NCBI GenBank assembly: GCA_036381315.1
Contig: DASVDB010000082.1
Location: 1 to 32,463, forward strand
Length of the DNA: 32,463 nt
From: Bacilli bacterium
GTDB taxonomy: Bacteria > Bacillota > Bacilli > Paenibacillales > KCTC-25726
Direction of reading: 5' to 3'
The notes below the pieces were generated by a model. The model was not told the origin of the DNA. It was given only the letters and a program-made list of their open reading frames with translations, and did not search any database. Below are positions 1-7,419 of the stretch, piece by piece (within the stretch, counting starts at the first letter, position 1; the number at the start of each line of letters is the position of its first letter). The position numbers and the translations under genes are program-made.

Positions 1-586
1 TCATCCGGTAATTGAGCGTGCTGATCAAAATAACCGTAACAAACACGTCAAGGAAGATCCCCACATCGACCAGGAACGGCATGCCGTTGGCGGTTGACAG
101 GGCGAACAGAAACAGCCCGTTTTCCATGACAATCAGCCCGACGCCCTGCATAATCGCTTTTTTATGTGTGATCATGTCGAACAAACCGATCAGGAGCATC
201 GATATGGATCCCGGCAAATAGCTTTTGCCAAGCTCCGTCATCACACCATTGAAATGCCCGGTTATCGCGTAGCTGAAGACGACAATACCCGCCGCCGCCA
301 AAATGGAAGTTTCCCTGCCGATGAATTTCTCCGTTTCCCTTTTAACGTTCATCCGCCGCATCGTACGATCCAAAATGTATGGAATCAAAGCGGCTTTCAC
401 AAGCAAAGAAAGCGCGGCAATCACATACAGCTCGGCGGCACCGGTCCGCATGGCAAGCGAAAGGCTGGCGGCGGCCAAAAGCAGCGATTGCAAGGACAAG
501 ATTTTAATGGCGGACATGATCGATTTCAACCACACCAGCACGATCGTGCTGACAACCATGAGCGCCGAAAGCGCGGTCAGAATCAT
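1..586 (-). CDS. hyfE: Hydrogenase-4 component E-like membrane subunit (partial, 3' end outside window)
   Basis: The 195 visible codons encode a very hydrophobic protein with about six membrane segments. Pattern and gene order match HyfE, a small membrane subunit related to the NuoK side of complex I that forms part of the membrane arm of group 4 hydrogenases and Ehr complexes. The ATG at 584-586 follows GAGAGGTG at a good distance. HyfE proteins are usually about 215 aa, so only the last ~20 residues are missing beyond the left edge. It is third in a minus-strand operon after hyfB and hyfC, 47 nt downstream of hyfC. The usual next genes (hyfF, hyfG, hyfI) would lie off the left edge, so the catalytic subunit cannot be judged here. 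Identification is by recognition of hydrophobic pattern and context. Confidence 0.8.
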   Translation of the reverse strand, partial: MILTALSALMVVSTIVLVWLKSIMSAIKILSLQSLLLAAASLSLAMRTGAAELYVIAALSLLVKAALIPYILDRTMRRMNVKRETEKFIGRETSILAAAGIVVFSYAITGHFNGVMTELGKSYLPGSISMLLIGLFDMITHKKAIMQGVGLIVMENGLFLFALSTANGMPFLVDVGIFLDVFVTVILISTLNYRM

Positions 587-633
587 AAGTCACCTCTCGG
601 GACGCGCGGCAAAAACTTTTTTTCCGCACTGTT

Positions 634-1569
634 TTAAAGTAAAAATTCCGTAACAAGCGCAAATAGCGAGAGCAGGAATGCGGCCGCCAAATACCGGGGA
701 ACTTTGAACAAACGCATTTTGGCATATGACATCTCGACGCTCGCGAGTAATATTCCAACGCCGACCATTTTCAAAAGCAGCAAGACGAGCCCCAAAAGCC
801 ACGGCCCGAGCCCCGGTTCAGTGGCGACGCCCCATGGGAAACACAAATCGGCAAAGAGGGCGAACAGGATGATTTGTTTGAGCGACGAGCCCCAGACGAG
901 CAGGGCAAGTTGTTTGCCGGAATATTCAAGCAGCGTTCCTTCGTGAATCATGGTCAACTCAAGATGGGTATCCGGATTGTCGACCGGCACGCGCCCCGTT
1001 TCAGTGACAAGCAGCATGACAAACGCGAGAATCATCATAAAATACGCCGGTGTAATGTGCTGCCCGCCGGTTGCAAGATACTTGACCATTGCCGACAAAT
1101 TCAAGGTTTGCGCAGGGATCGCCATGACCAGCACGGTGATGAATAAAACCGGTTCGGCCAACATGGAGATGAACATATCGCGGCTGGACCCCATCGCCCC
1201 AAACGAACTGCCGGTATCAACGCCGGACATGGCCAGAAAAAACCGCGCGAGCGCAAACAAATACACGACAAGCACGAAATCTCCGGTAAAAGAGAGCAAC
1301 GCATGGTCCGACACGACCGGAATGAGCGCCGTAACCGCCAGTGTCGCGCCGAATACGACATAAGGAGTGGCGGTAAAAATCCAGGAGGCTTCTTTGGAGA
1401 CCACCGCGTCTTTGCGCATGAATTTGCGCAAATCATAATAGGTTTGCATAATGGCGGGGCCTTTGCGCCCTTGCAGCAGCGCTTTTGTTTTTTTGATCAC
1501 GCCTGTTAAAATGGGTGCAAACAACACCAGCAACACAATTTGCGCCGTTTGCAGCAGAATCGTTTCCAC
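634..1569 (-). CDS. hyfC: Hydrogenase-4 component C / NuoH-like membrane subunit
   Basis: This 311-aa protein belongs to the complex I subunit 1 family (HyfC/HycD/NuoH), the membrane anchor joining the ion-pumping arm to the peripheral catalytic module. It has about eight hydrophobic segments. The conserved cytoplasmic loop near residues 33-50, with the RKGPAIMQTYYDLRK motif typical of the family, is present. A second conserved loop holds GRVPVDNPDTHLELTMIHEG, matching the quinone-site-region loop of NuoH-type proteins. The start is GTG at 1567-1569, with an AGGTGA ribosome site that overlaps the hyfB stop codon. Only 7 nt separate the two genes, so translation is probably coupled. Length is normal for HyfC. 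Whether the complex is a true NiFe hydrogenase or an Ehr complex is not decided by this gene. Confidence 0.88.
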   Translation of the reverse strand: METILLQTAQIVLLVLFAPILTGVIKKTKALLQGRKGPAIMQTYYDLRKFMRKDAVVSKEASWIFTATPYVVFGATLAVTALIPVVSDHALLSFTGDFVLVVYLFALARFFLAMSGVDTGSSFGAMGSSRDMFISMLAEPVLFITVLVMAIPAQTLNLSAMVKYLATGGQHITPAYFMMILAFVMLLVTETGRVPVDNPDTHLELTMIHEGTLLEYSGKQLALLVWGSSLKQIILFALFADLCFPWGVATEPGLGPWLLGLVLLLLKMVGVGILLASVEMSYAKMRLFKVPRYLAAAFLLSLFALVTEFLL

Positions 1570-1576
1570 CGGCTTC

Positions 1577-3604
1577 TCACCTCATGGTAAAGAAAAGTAC
1601 GATGACCAATGTCGCGAACAAATAGACGAGATAGCTTTGTACTTGTCCGTTTTGAATTTTTCGGAAAATGCGGGCCCCGGCGACGAGCAAATGCATGACC
1701 GGTCTGTACGCGAATTCCTCGACAACCAGCGGAATGCGGCTGATATAGGTGTATCCGCGGATAAAGTACGGGCTTTTCGGATTGCGGTCGACAATCAGGC
1801 GCCGCGACGGTTTTAACAGAAACCGCGACGCCACGCGCACCGGCTTGCTATAACCGCTTGCCGTGTAAGTCATGCGCGGCTCGAGTGTATTGGTGCAAGC
1901 CCATGTGTCGACGCTCGTCGTTTTTGTTTTTCCGCCGATGATTCGGGCGATCAGCCAAGCGATACCGCTACAAACGATGAGTACGGCCGCAATTGTTCCC
2001 ATTGCGGCTTTGCTGCTTCCGCTCGCCATAAAGAGCGGGCTGAACAAATTCGGCGCAAGCGCATCGGCCCCCGTCAGCGCTTGAATGGATGAACGAACCG
2101 CGCCGAACGCGGCAAACGGGAACACGCCGAGCATCAGACAAACCGCCGTCGCCAGGGCCATCCCCGTTCGCATTGTGAGCGGCGCTTCGCAGGCTTCTTC
2201 CGCGGCTTCCGAGCGGGGCAGCGCCAAAAAGCTTGTGGCGAAGGCGCGCACAAACAGCATCGCGACAAGCGCTCCGGTGATTGCCAACACCGCGACCGCC
2301 AAAATGCCGAGCATGTGCAAGCCGATATTCGTTCCCGAAAAGCCTAACGCAAACATGCTTTGAAACAGCATCCATTCGCCGACAAATCCGTTCAGCGGCG
2401 GCAAAGCGGCGATGGACAGCGAGCCGAACAGGACAAACAACGCGGTCTGCGGCATGCGCCTGATTAATCCGCCCAGCAAGTTCATATTTTTTGTATGCGT
2501 TACGGAAAGCACGGCGCCGGCTCCCATGAACAGCAGGCTTTTGAAAAAGGCATGGTTCATCGCATGGATGAGCGCGGCCATTAATGCCAGCGCCGCCGGC
2601 ACAGGCTGGCGCAAACTGCAGAAGATCAGCGCAGTTCCGATACCCATGAACATCAAGCCGATATTCTCAATGCTGCTGTAAGCCAGCATCCGCTTCATGT
2701 CGATGTCGTTCAGCGCGTGCAGGACGCCAAACAAAGCGGAAACGGCGCCAAGCGTAAGCGCGACAATTCCCCACCATACAGGGCCCGCATGCAAAAACTG
2801 GACCACCACCAAAAGAAAGCCGTAGATGGCCGTCTTGATCATCACTCCGGACATTAGCGCGGAGATATGGCTCGGCGCCGCCGGGTGCGCCCTGGGCAGC
2901 CAAATATGCAAGGGAACAAGCCCCGCTTTGGTGCCGAAACCGATGAACGCAAAGATAAACACCCATGATTTTGCCACAATCGGCATGTTTGCCGCATTCA
3001 TGCGCGCAAAATCAAAGCTTCCGGTGTAATGCTGCAACAGAAAGAAAGCGATCATCAAAAACGCGGTGCCGATATGCGTCATGACGACGTAGACGAAACC
3101 GGCCTTTTGCGCTTCGTCTTGTTCATGTTCGTACATAACAAGAAAATAAGACACGATCGACATCGTCTCCCAGGCCAGCAAGAACGTAAAGACATTTCCG
3201 GATAGCACCACCCAGGCCATCGCCATTAAAAACAAGAGCGTACCGGCATTCAGGAGCGCGAGCGATTTGCGGCCGCGATATTCGGCAGCGTAGCCGATGG
3301 CGTAAATCGAAACCAGCAAGCCGATTGCTCCCGTCATAAAAAGAAAAAACGCGGCAAATGCCGACTGCCGGACGACGATATCGGTGAATGTGAATGCGCC
3401 GTGAAACAATACGGCTTGTCCCGGTTTTGCCGAAAACCCGATGATCGCACCGGCCATCAGCGCCACATTTCCAAGCAGCGCGCAAACATGCGCAAGCCAA
3501 TCGCTTAGTTTGGGGATTCTGGCAAAAAGCAGCGCAGACGCCGCGCCCCCGGCAAACAAGCCGAGCGCTCCCAACAAGATCAACCAACGATATGATTCAG
3601 CCAA
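1577..3604 (-). CDS. hyfB: Hydrogenase-4 component B / antiporter-like membrane subunit
   Basis: A 675-aa polytopic protein of the NuoL/MrpA/HyfB family, which drives proton or sodium translocation in complex-I-like enzymes. Hydrophobic helices run through almost the whole chain. Family ion-path residues are visible: a membrane Glu in LLAWETMS (E146), a Lys in GFGTKAGLVPLHIWLP (K226), His in PSHISALMSG (H246) and a second Lys (K257). The C-terminal ~150 residues form the longer hydrophilic plus helical tail usual for HyfB. The start used is TTG at 3602-3604, because no in-frame ATG lies upstream and the hydrophobic N-terminus begins directly after it; the ribosome site is weak (GGGGC), so the start is less certain than the stop. 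It is the first gene of the minus-strand hyf operon, about 75 nt downstream of a sigma-A promoter. Confidence 0.88.
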   Translation of the reverse strand: MAESYRWLILLGALGLFAGGAASALLFARIPKLSDWLAHVCALLGNVALMAGAIIGFSAKPGQAVLFHGAFTFTDIVVRQSAFAAFFLFMTGAIGLLVSIYAIGYAAEYRGRKSLALLNAGTLLFLMAMAWVVLSGNVFTFLLAWETMSIVSYFLVMYEHEQDEAQKAGFVYVVMTHIGTAFLMIAFFLLQHYTGSFDFARMNAANMPIVAKSWVFIFAFIGFGTKAGLVPLHIWLPRAHPAAPSHISALMSGVMIKTAIYGFLLVVVQFLHAGPVWWGIVALTLGAVSALFGVLHALNDIDMKRMLAYSSIENIGLMFMGIGTALIFCSLRQPVPAALALMAALIHAMNHAFFKSLLFMGAGAVLSVTHTKNMNLLGGLIRRMPQTALFVLFGSLSIAALPPLNGFVGEWMLFQSMFALGFSGTNIGLHMLGILAVAVLAITGALVAMLFVRAFATSFLALPRSEAAEEACEAPLTMRTGMALATAVCLMLGVFPFAAFGAVRSSIQALTGADALAPNLFSPLFMASGSSKAAMGTIAAVLIVCSGIAWLIARIIGGKTKTTSVDTWACTNTLEPRMTYTASGYSKPVRVASRFLLKPSRRLIVDRNPKSPYFIRGYTYISRIPLVVEEFAYRPVMHLLVAGARIFRKIQNGQVQSYLVYLFATLVIVLFFTMR

Positions 3605-3680
3605 ATCCGTTAGCCCCGTTTCCGCTTCATATCAATATCTAAATAATCAAATATACAAAAATATAAGAGCACAACAAACA

Positions 3681-3709
3681 ATACTATTACGATGTTCGTG
3701 TTTCGTCAA
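3681..3709 (-). promoter_or_regulatory. Sigma-A-type promoter of the hyfB-C-E operon
   Basis: Read on the minus strand, TTGACG (3709-3704) and TAGTAT (3686-3681) are separated by exactly 17 nt. The -35 matches five of six consensus bases and the -10 four of six. It lies in an AT-rich stretch between the motB terminator and hyfB, leaving a leader of about 70 nt. No operator-like dyad was seen next to it. Confidence 0.6.
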
Positions 3710-3780
3710 CGACATTTTGGCGAAAATGGGAAAATAAAAATTTTTGCCGCATTTCGGTTTGAAACCGGCTTCTCCCCATG

Positions 3781-3842
3781 AAAAAACTCCCCTTTGTGCA
3801 GTCCCGAATTTTTGTTGTTTCAGGTGTCTGCTCAAAGGGGAG
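3781..3842 (-). terminator. Long rho-independent terminator of motAB
   Basis: On the minus strand, CTCCCCTTTG (3842-3833) pairs perfectly with CAAAGGGGAG (3796-3787). Inside, GCAG pairs with CTGC and CCTGAA with TTCGGG (one G-U), closing a 10-nt loop. The hairpin has about 20 base pairs in three blocks with small internal bulges and is followed directly by TTTTTT (3786-3781). It begins about 45 nt after the motB stop and insulates the hyf operon from motAB transcription. Confidence 0.88.
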
Positions 3843-3886
3843 CATATCATTTCGCCTATGCGGTCTTTGGTGCGAATTTGGCTTTT

Positions 3887-4717
3887 TTACGGAGTGTTTC
3901 CGGATTGGCTCCGGTTGAATTCTTCCAGATCGATATCGGCTTGCACGGCGCGGACGATCGCGACTTCCACGCGCCTGTTTTTGGCCCTGCCTTCCGCGGT
4001 ATCGTTGCTGGCCACCGGGCGGTATTCGCCATAGCCGATTGCGCTGAACCGCTCAGGGGACAATTTTTTGTCGCTAAGCAATATTTTCATAAAGTTGAGC
4101 GCGCGTTTTGCGCTTAATTCCCAGTTGGACGGAAACTCCGCGGTGTGGATCGGCACATTGTCCGTGTGGCCGGAAACGACAACTTCATATTGCGGGTATT
4201 GCTCCAGCATGGACGCTATCGTGAGCGCCAGTTTTTTGGCTTCGTCTTTCACGGTGGCGCTGGCCGGGGCAAACAACGCGTTGTCGCTGATTTTCAAAAC
4301 CAATTGGTGGCTGTTTAATTCGGTTTTCAGTTCGGCTGTCAAGCCGTTTTCGGTTATGTACTTGTCAATTTGCGCTTTTAATTTCTCAAGGTCCTGTGTT
4401 TCTTTGATAAATTGCTCCATTTGTTGCCGGGTAAGGCTTGTCTGCAGCCTGCGTTGCGTTACGTCTTCGTTGGAACGGTCTTTCGTGGACAGGCTGTTGC
4501 CGACCGGAACGAGCGTCGATTTTTCGAAAATCCCGCTGCCTCCGGAAAGTACGGAATTAAACGCGACCATCATTTCCTCAAATTTGTTGACGTCGGTTTT
4601 GCTTGAAGCAAAAAGCACAATAAACATCGCCAGCAAGAGCGTCAATAGGTCGGAATACGGAATCAGCCACGTTTCATTGGCAGGTTCGTCGTCATGCGCT
4701 CTGCGTTTCTTTCTCAC
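3887..4717 (-). CDS. motB: Flagellar motor stator protein MotB
   Basis: MotB forms the stator with MotA, conducts ions and anchors the complex to peptidoglycan. A single N-terminal membrane helix starts at TWLIPYSDLLTLLLAMF and carries the essential Asp (D23 from the start chosen here). The C-terminal half is an OmpA/MotB peptidoglycan-binding domain with SGHTDNVP and the NRRVEV motif. The sequence around the helix is closer to B. subtilis MotB (proton type) than to MotS, so a proton motor is likely, by inference. The start is taken as GTG at 4715-4717, because AGGAGG lies 9 nt before it and the resulting basic N-terminus matches B. subtilis MotB. An upstream in-frame ATG at 4742-4744 would add nine residues. 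The gene overlaps motA by 26 nt. Confidence 0.93.
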   Translation of the reverse strand: MRKKRRAHDDEPANETWLIPYSDLLTLLLAMFIVLFASSKTDVNKFEEMMVAFNSVLSGGSGIFEKSTLVPVGNSLSTKDRSNEDVTQRRLQTSLTRQQMEQFIKETQDLEKLKAQIDKYITENGLTAELKTELNSHQLVLKISDNALFAPASATVKDEAKKLALTIASMLEQYPQYEVVVSGHTDNVPIHTAEFPSNWELSAKRALNFMKILLSDKKLSPERFSAIGYGEYRPVASNDTAEGRAKNRRVEVAIVRAVQADIDLEEFNRSQSGNTP

Positions 4718-5501
4718 TGGCTTTTTCCTCCTTTTCCTGCTCATAACGCTCCGTCGGAGTTAAGAATACGGACAATTTCTGGTTGATGGCGATGGTGGAT
4801 ACGCCGGATTGGATGGAAAGAAGCCCCTCGATCATCATCATTCTGATTTCCACTTCTTTGCTCGAGATTCGCTTTAATTTGTTGGAAATCGGATGCCATA
4901 GCACATAGCCGGTGAAAATTCCAAGCAAAGTGGCAACGAACGCGGCGGCAATGGAGTGCGCCAACACATCCATATCGGACATATGGCTAAGGGCGGCGAT
5001 CAAGCCGACAACGGCGCCAAGCACCCCGAGGGTAGGCGCATACATGCCCGCCTGGGAAAAAATAAGCGCTCCCGCTTTATGCCGTTCTTCCATTGCGGAT
5101 ATTTCCTCCATCAGCACATCGCGGACGAAATCCTGGTCATTGCCGTCAATGATCATGCGCATGCCGTTGCGCAAAAAGGCGTCGTCAATTTCCTCCACTT
5201 TGCTTTCCAGCGCCAGCAGCCCTTCCCGCCGGGTAATCGTCGCCCACTCCATGAACAGTCTGATCAGATCTTTTTTCGGCGGCAATTTCGGTTTGGAAAA
5301 AATAATTTTCACCAGTTTCGGAAACTTCTTCATTTCCGACATTGGGAAACCCATAAACAGCGAAGCCGCGGTTCCGATAATGATGATAATCCATGCGGCG
5401 GGCACTTCCAGCACAAACAAGGGATTGGCGCCTTTCAAGTACATGCCAACCACAACGGCAAAAAACCCTAGTATGATTCCGATCAACGTAGATTTTTCCA
5501 C
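4692..5501 (-). CDS. motA: Flagellar motor stator protein MotA
   Basis: MotA is the other stator subunit; its cytoplasmic loop pushes on the rotor protein FliG. The 269-aa protein shows the family layout: two N-terminal membrane helices, a cytoplasmic loop with charged residues (RREGLLALE, DDAFLRNGMRM), then two helices including YAPTLGVLGAVVGLIAALSH and FTGYVLWHPISNKLKR. All of these closely resemble B. subtilis MotA. The start is taken as GTG at 5499-5501, giving MEKSTLIGIIL, which aligns with MDKTSLIGIIL of B. subtilis; GGGGTG lies 6 nt upstream. An earlier GTG at 5508-5510 lies inside that ribosome site and is unlikely. The C-terminus is a charged Glu/Lys-rich tail whose coding sequence overlaps motB. 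No other flagellar gene lies nearby. Confidence 0.94.
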   Translation of the reverse strand: MEKSTLIGIILGFFAVVVGMYLKGANPLFVLEVPAAWIIIIIGTAASLFMGFPMSEMKKFPKLVKIIFSKPKLPPKKDLIRLFMEWATITRREGLLALESKVEEIDDAFLRNGMRMIIDGNDQDFVRDVLMEEISAMEERHKAGALIFSQAGMYAPTLGVLGAVVGLIAALSHMSDMDVLAHSIAAAFVATLLGIFTGYVLWHPISNKLKRISSKEVEIRMMMIEGLLSIQSGVSTIAINQKLSVFLTPTERYEQEKEEKASEKETQSA

Positions 5502-5603
5502 AAGAAACACCCCATTATCTGTATCTGCGGCTAAATGCGACGGCGCTCGACAATAACAGCAATTTTTTTCATTATACTATGGATAAACATACCATACTAT
5601 TAT

Positions 5604-5631
5604 TTATCGTTTTCTTGGCGCAATTTGTTTA
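5604..5631 (-). promoter_or_regulatory. Candidate sigma-D (motility) promoter of motAB
   Basis: On the minus strand, TAAA (5631-5628), a 16-nt spacer and AACGATAA (5611-5604) resemble the flagellar sigma-D consensus TAAA-N14-16-GCCGATAA, with six of eight -10 bases matching. The motA start is about 100 nt downstream. A separate TATAAT (5576-5571, minus) without a good -35 lies closer to the gene and may be an alternative sigma-A start. Confidence 0.42.
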
Positions 5632-5721
5632 GCGGGAAATAATCCTGGCCGCCGCCGCATAACCTTATTTTAATGAAAAAACTTGTAAAGCCGGGCAGAA
5701 TGACAAATGATGAACAGGGTA

Positions 5722-5730
5722 TGGTATAAT
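5722..5730 (+). promoter_or_regulatory. Extended -10 promoter of the alpha/beta hydrolase gene
   Basis: TGGTATAAT is a perfect extended -10 element. No good -35 is present (TGACAA at 5701-5706 with an 18-nt spacer is the best). Transcription would start near 5737, so an ATG at 5729 that overlaps the -10 box cannot be the start of the hydrolase. Confidence 0.68.
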
Positions 5731-5788
5731 GACGGTAAATCGCCGAAAGTTCGGCAAACCCTTGATAGGGATAGACGAGGTGCATGAA

Positions 5789-6649
5789 GTGGAGTATTCC
5801 GAGTGTAGCTGGAAATCAGCTGATGGCACTTCTTTGTTCACACGGCTATGGTACCCTGACGGAGTTATAAAAAGCGCGGTTTGCATCGTCCACGGCTTGG
5901 GGGAGCATAGCGGACGCTTTGCCCATGTTGCGGAAAGCTTTGGGCGCGAAGGCATCGCAGTGGCTGCTTTTGATTTGCGCGGACATGGTAAGTCGGACGG
6001 CAAACGCGGACACACCCCATCATTTTCCGCCTTGCTGGACGATATCGGCTCCGCGCTGCGGCAATTTGCGCAATTGTTTCCGGATGTCCCGCTTTTTTTA
6101 TACGGGCACAGCATGGGCGGCAATTTGGTTCTCAATTATGTGCTGCGCCGCAAACCGGAATTGGCCGGGGTTATTTCCAGCGCGCCGTGGCTTAAACTCG
6201 CCTTTGAGCCGCCAAAGATCAAGGTGCGATTCGGGCGGGTTGTGGATCGGCTGTGGCCTTCTTTTTCACAGTCCAACGGCCTTAAATCGAAAGCACTTTC
6301 CCGCAGCGCGGACATTGTCGACGAATATGAAGCGGACGGACTTGTGCATGACCGGATTACCGCACGCTTGTATTTTTCCTTGCGGGATGCCGGCGCATGG
6401 GCAATTGAACATGCCGCGGACATCCGCATTCCCGTTTTGATTATGCACGGCAGCGGCGATCAAATTACATCCTGCGCGGCCAGCGAACGGTTTGCCGAAA
6501 AAGCGAAGGAATTCAGCACTTTGATGATTTGGAAAGGCTTCTTTCACGAGTTGCACAACGATCCGTTCGGCGGCGAGGTTATCGATTATATGGCCAGCTG
6601 GATGAAAATGACGGCGGGCCAAACCCAAGTAAGCAAAATACAAGTTTAA
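5789..6649 (+). CDS. Alpha/beta hydrolase, monoglyceride lipase/lysophospholipase family
   Basis: A cytoplasmic serine hydrolase of the Hydrolase_4 type, expected to cleave monoacylglycerols, lysophospholipids or similar esters. Numbered from the start chosen here (286 aa), it shows the oxyanion-hole motif HGLGEHSGR, the FDLRGHGKSDGKRG loop, the nucleophile elbow GHSMGG (S108), the acid in HGSGDQITS (D224) and the base in GFFHELHND (H253), all in family order and spacing. The start is GTG at 5789-5791, with GAGGTG six bases upstream, giving MEYSECSWKSADGT, a usual N-terminus for the family. An in-frame ATG at 5729 is rejected because it overlaps the promoter -10. No signal peptide is present. 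The gene is monocistronic, divergent from motAB, and ends at its own terminator. The substrate cannot be told from sequence. Confidence 0.9.
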   Translation: MEYSECSWKSADGTSLFTRLWYPDGVIKSAVCIVHGLGEHSGRFAHVAESFGREGIAVAAFDLRGHGKSDGKRGHTPSFSALLDDIGSALRQFAQLFPDVPLFLYGHSMGGNLVLNYVLRRKPELAGVISSAPWLKLAFEPPKIKVRFGRVVDRLWPSFSQSNGLKSKALSRSADIVDEYEADGLVHDRITARLYFSLRDAGAWAIEHAADIRIPVLIMHGSGDQITSCAASERFAEKAKEFSTLMIWKGFFHELHNDPFGGEVIDYMASWMKMTAGQTQVSKIQV

Positions 6650-6650
6650 A

Positions 6651-6688
6651 AAAGTCCCGCCTTTAAAGTTAAAGGCCGGGGCTTTTTT
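6651..6688 (+). terminator. Rho-independent terminator of the hydrolase gene
   Basis: AAGTCCCG-CCTTTAA pairs with TTAAAGGCCGGGGCTT, with one bulged G and one G-U pair, around a very short loop, followed by a T run (6683-6688). It begins immediately after the stop codon at 6647-6649. Confidence 0.88.
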
Positions 6689-6771
6689 CTGCATGGTTTT
6701 TGTTTCCGGGCGCCGGGTCTAACCTGACGCTATTAGGCGGTCGGCTTCCAGCGCCTGCTCTCCGCCAGCGC

Positions 6772-6954
6772 TAACGGACGCAGCAGAGGCTATTCGCCGA
6801 AAAAAGGTTGGGCAAAAATTTTAACGGTCGCCACAGCGGCTATTCGCCATTTTTTTGTCTGATTACCGTATAAAATGCCAAGATAAGCGCACCTACGCCC
6901 GTTAAACTTGAAAACCGGGCGTAAAACCCAAAATAGCCTCTGTCACGCCCGTTA
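6772..6954. repeat. Cluster of degenerate 27-bp intergenic repeats
   Basis: Copy A (6772-6798) reads TAACGGACGCAGCAGAGGCT then ATTCGCC. Copy B (6822-6848) matches it at 23 of 27 positions. Copy C (6928-6954) is inverted and matches A at about 19 of 27, including CAGAGGCTATT in one block. A fourth, inverted copy (6878-6904) shares TAACGG and little else. TACGCCCG (6894-6901) and CGGGCGTA (6916-6923) form a perfect 8-bp inverted repeat within the cluster. The 770-nt gap from 6650 to 7419 holds this cluster, two hairpins and a promoter, but no gene I can support. Confidence 0.6.
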
Positions 6955-7153
6955 GATCTGAAAGCCCCCTACCATAACCGTTAAAGGCCGCATGTCAGCC
7001 AGCTAACAAGGCCGCTATCCGGCAAACCGCCGTGATTTTGCGGACGCTGGAAGCAAAGCTGTAACACCATTTTTTCGACAAAAGGCAAGAAGAACCCAAC
7101 GATCTGATTTTTGCGTTTGCTGGAACCCGCTGGCAGCGGCGAGCGGCGGCGTA

Positions 7154-7175
7154 AGAACCGGGGCGGGTTCTTTTT
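7154..7175 (+). terminator. Orphan terminator-like hairpin
   Basis: AGAACC, a 6-nt loop and GGTTCT are followed by a T run ending at 7175. An alternative longer pairing uses GAACCCGC (7123-7130) with GCGGGTTC (7163-7170), so two mutually exclusive hairpins share the same 3' arm. The preceding gene already has its own terminator at 6651-6688, so what this one stops is unknown. Confidence 0.42.
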
Positions 7176-7271
7176 GATTTGCGCATGCACATGTCTGAAA
7201 TCGGTTACAAAAGCCGAAAAGACGATACCGAATCGGGAAATTGTGTCCTTCCGGGATGGAAAAACGTCGCC

Positions 7272-7299
7272 TATAATGGAAGACACCTTTTATAAAAGG
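7272..7299 (+). promoter_or_regulatory. -10 box and adjacent 14-bp palindrome upstream of the GH66-GH15 operon
   Basis: A perfect TATAAT lies at 7272-7277, but no -35 is recognisable 16-18 nt upstream, as expected for an activator-dependent promoter. The palindrome CCTTTTATAAAAGG (7286-7299) sits where transcription would begin and could be an operator. The leader to the first gene is about 135 nt and contains a 24-codon frame (7326-7400) with a poor ribosome site. Confidence 0.45.
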
Positions 7300-7419
7300 G
7301 GACGTTCGTCGCCTGGCGGTCCTGTATGCATTCCATCCAAACTACCAAGGAAGTGATCGCCTTCACTAAAGCAACATTGCCGAACGTACATGCGGTTTAA
7401 CTCATGAAGAAAGGGGCTG

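Noticed and set aside
3610-3630. Six-codon frame (MKRKRG) in the hyfB leader, minus strand
   Set aside because: Too short and without a ribosome site; probably chance.
6981-7286. 101-codon minus-strand frame in the long intergenic region
   Set aside because: No ribosome site, no recognisable motif, and it crosses the terminator-like hairpin and the -10 region of the next operon.
7326-7400. 24-codon frame in the leader of the GH66-GH15 operon
   Set aside because: Ribosome site is poor and the peptide matches nothing I know; noted under the promoter but not called a gene.
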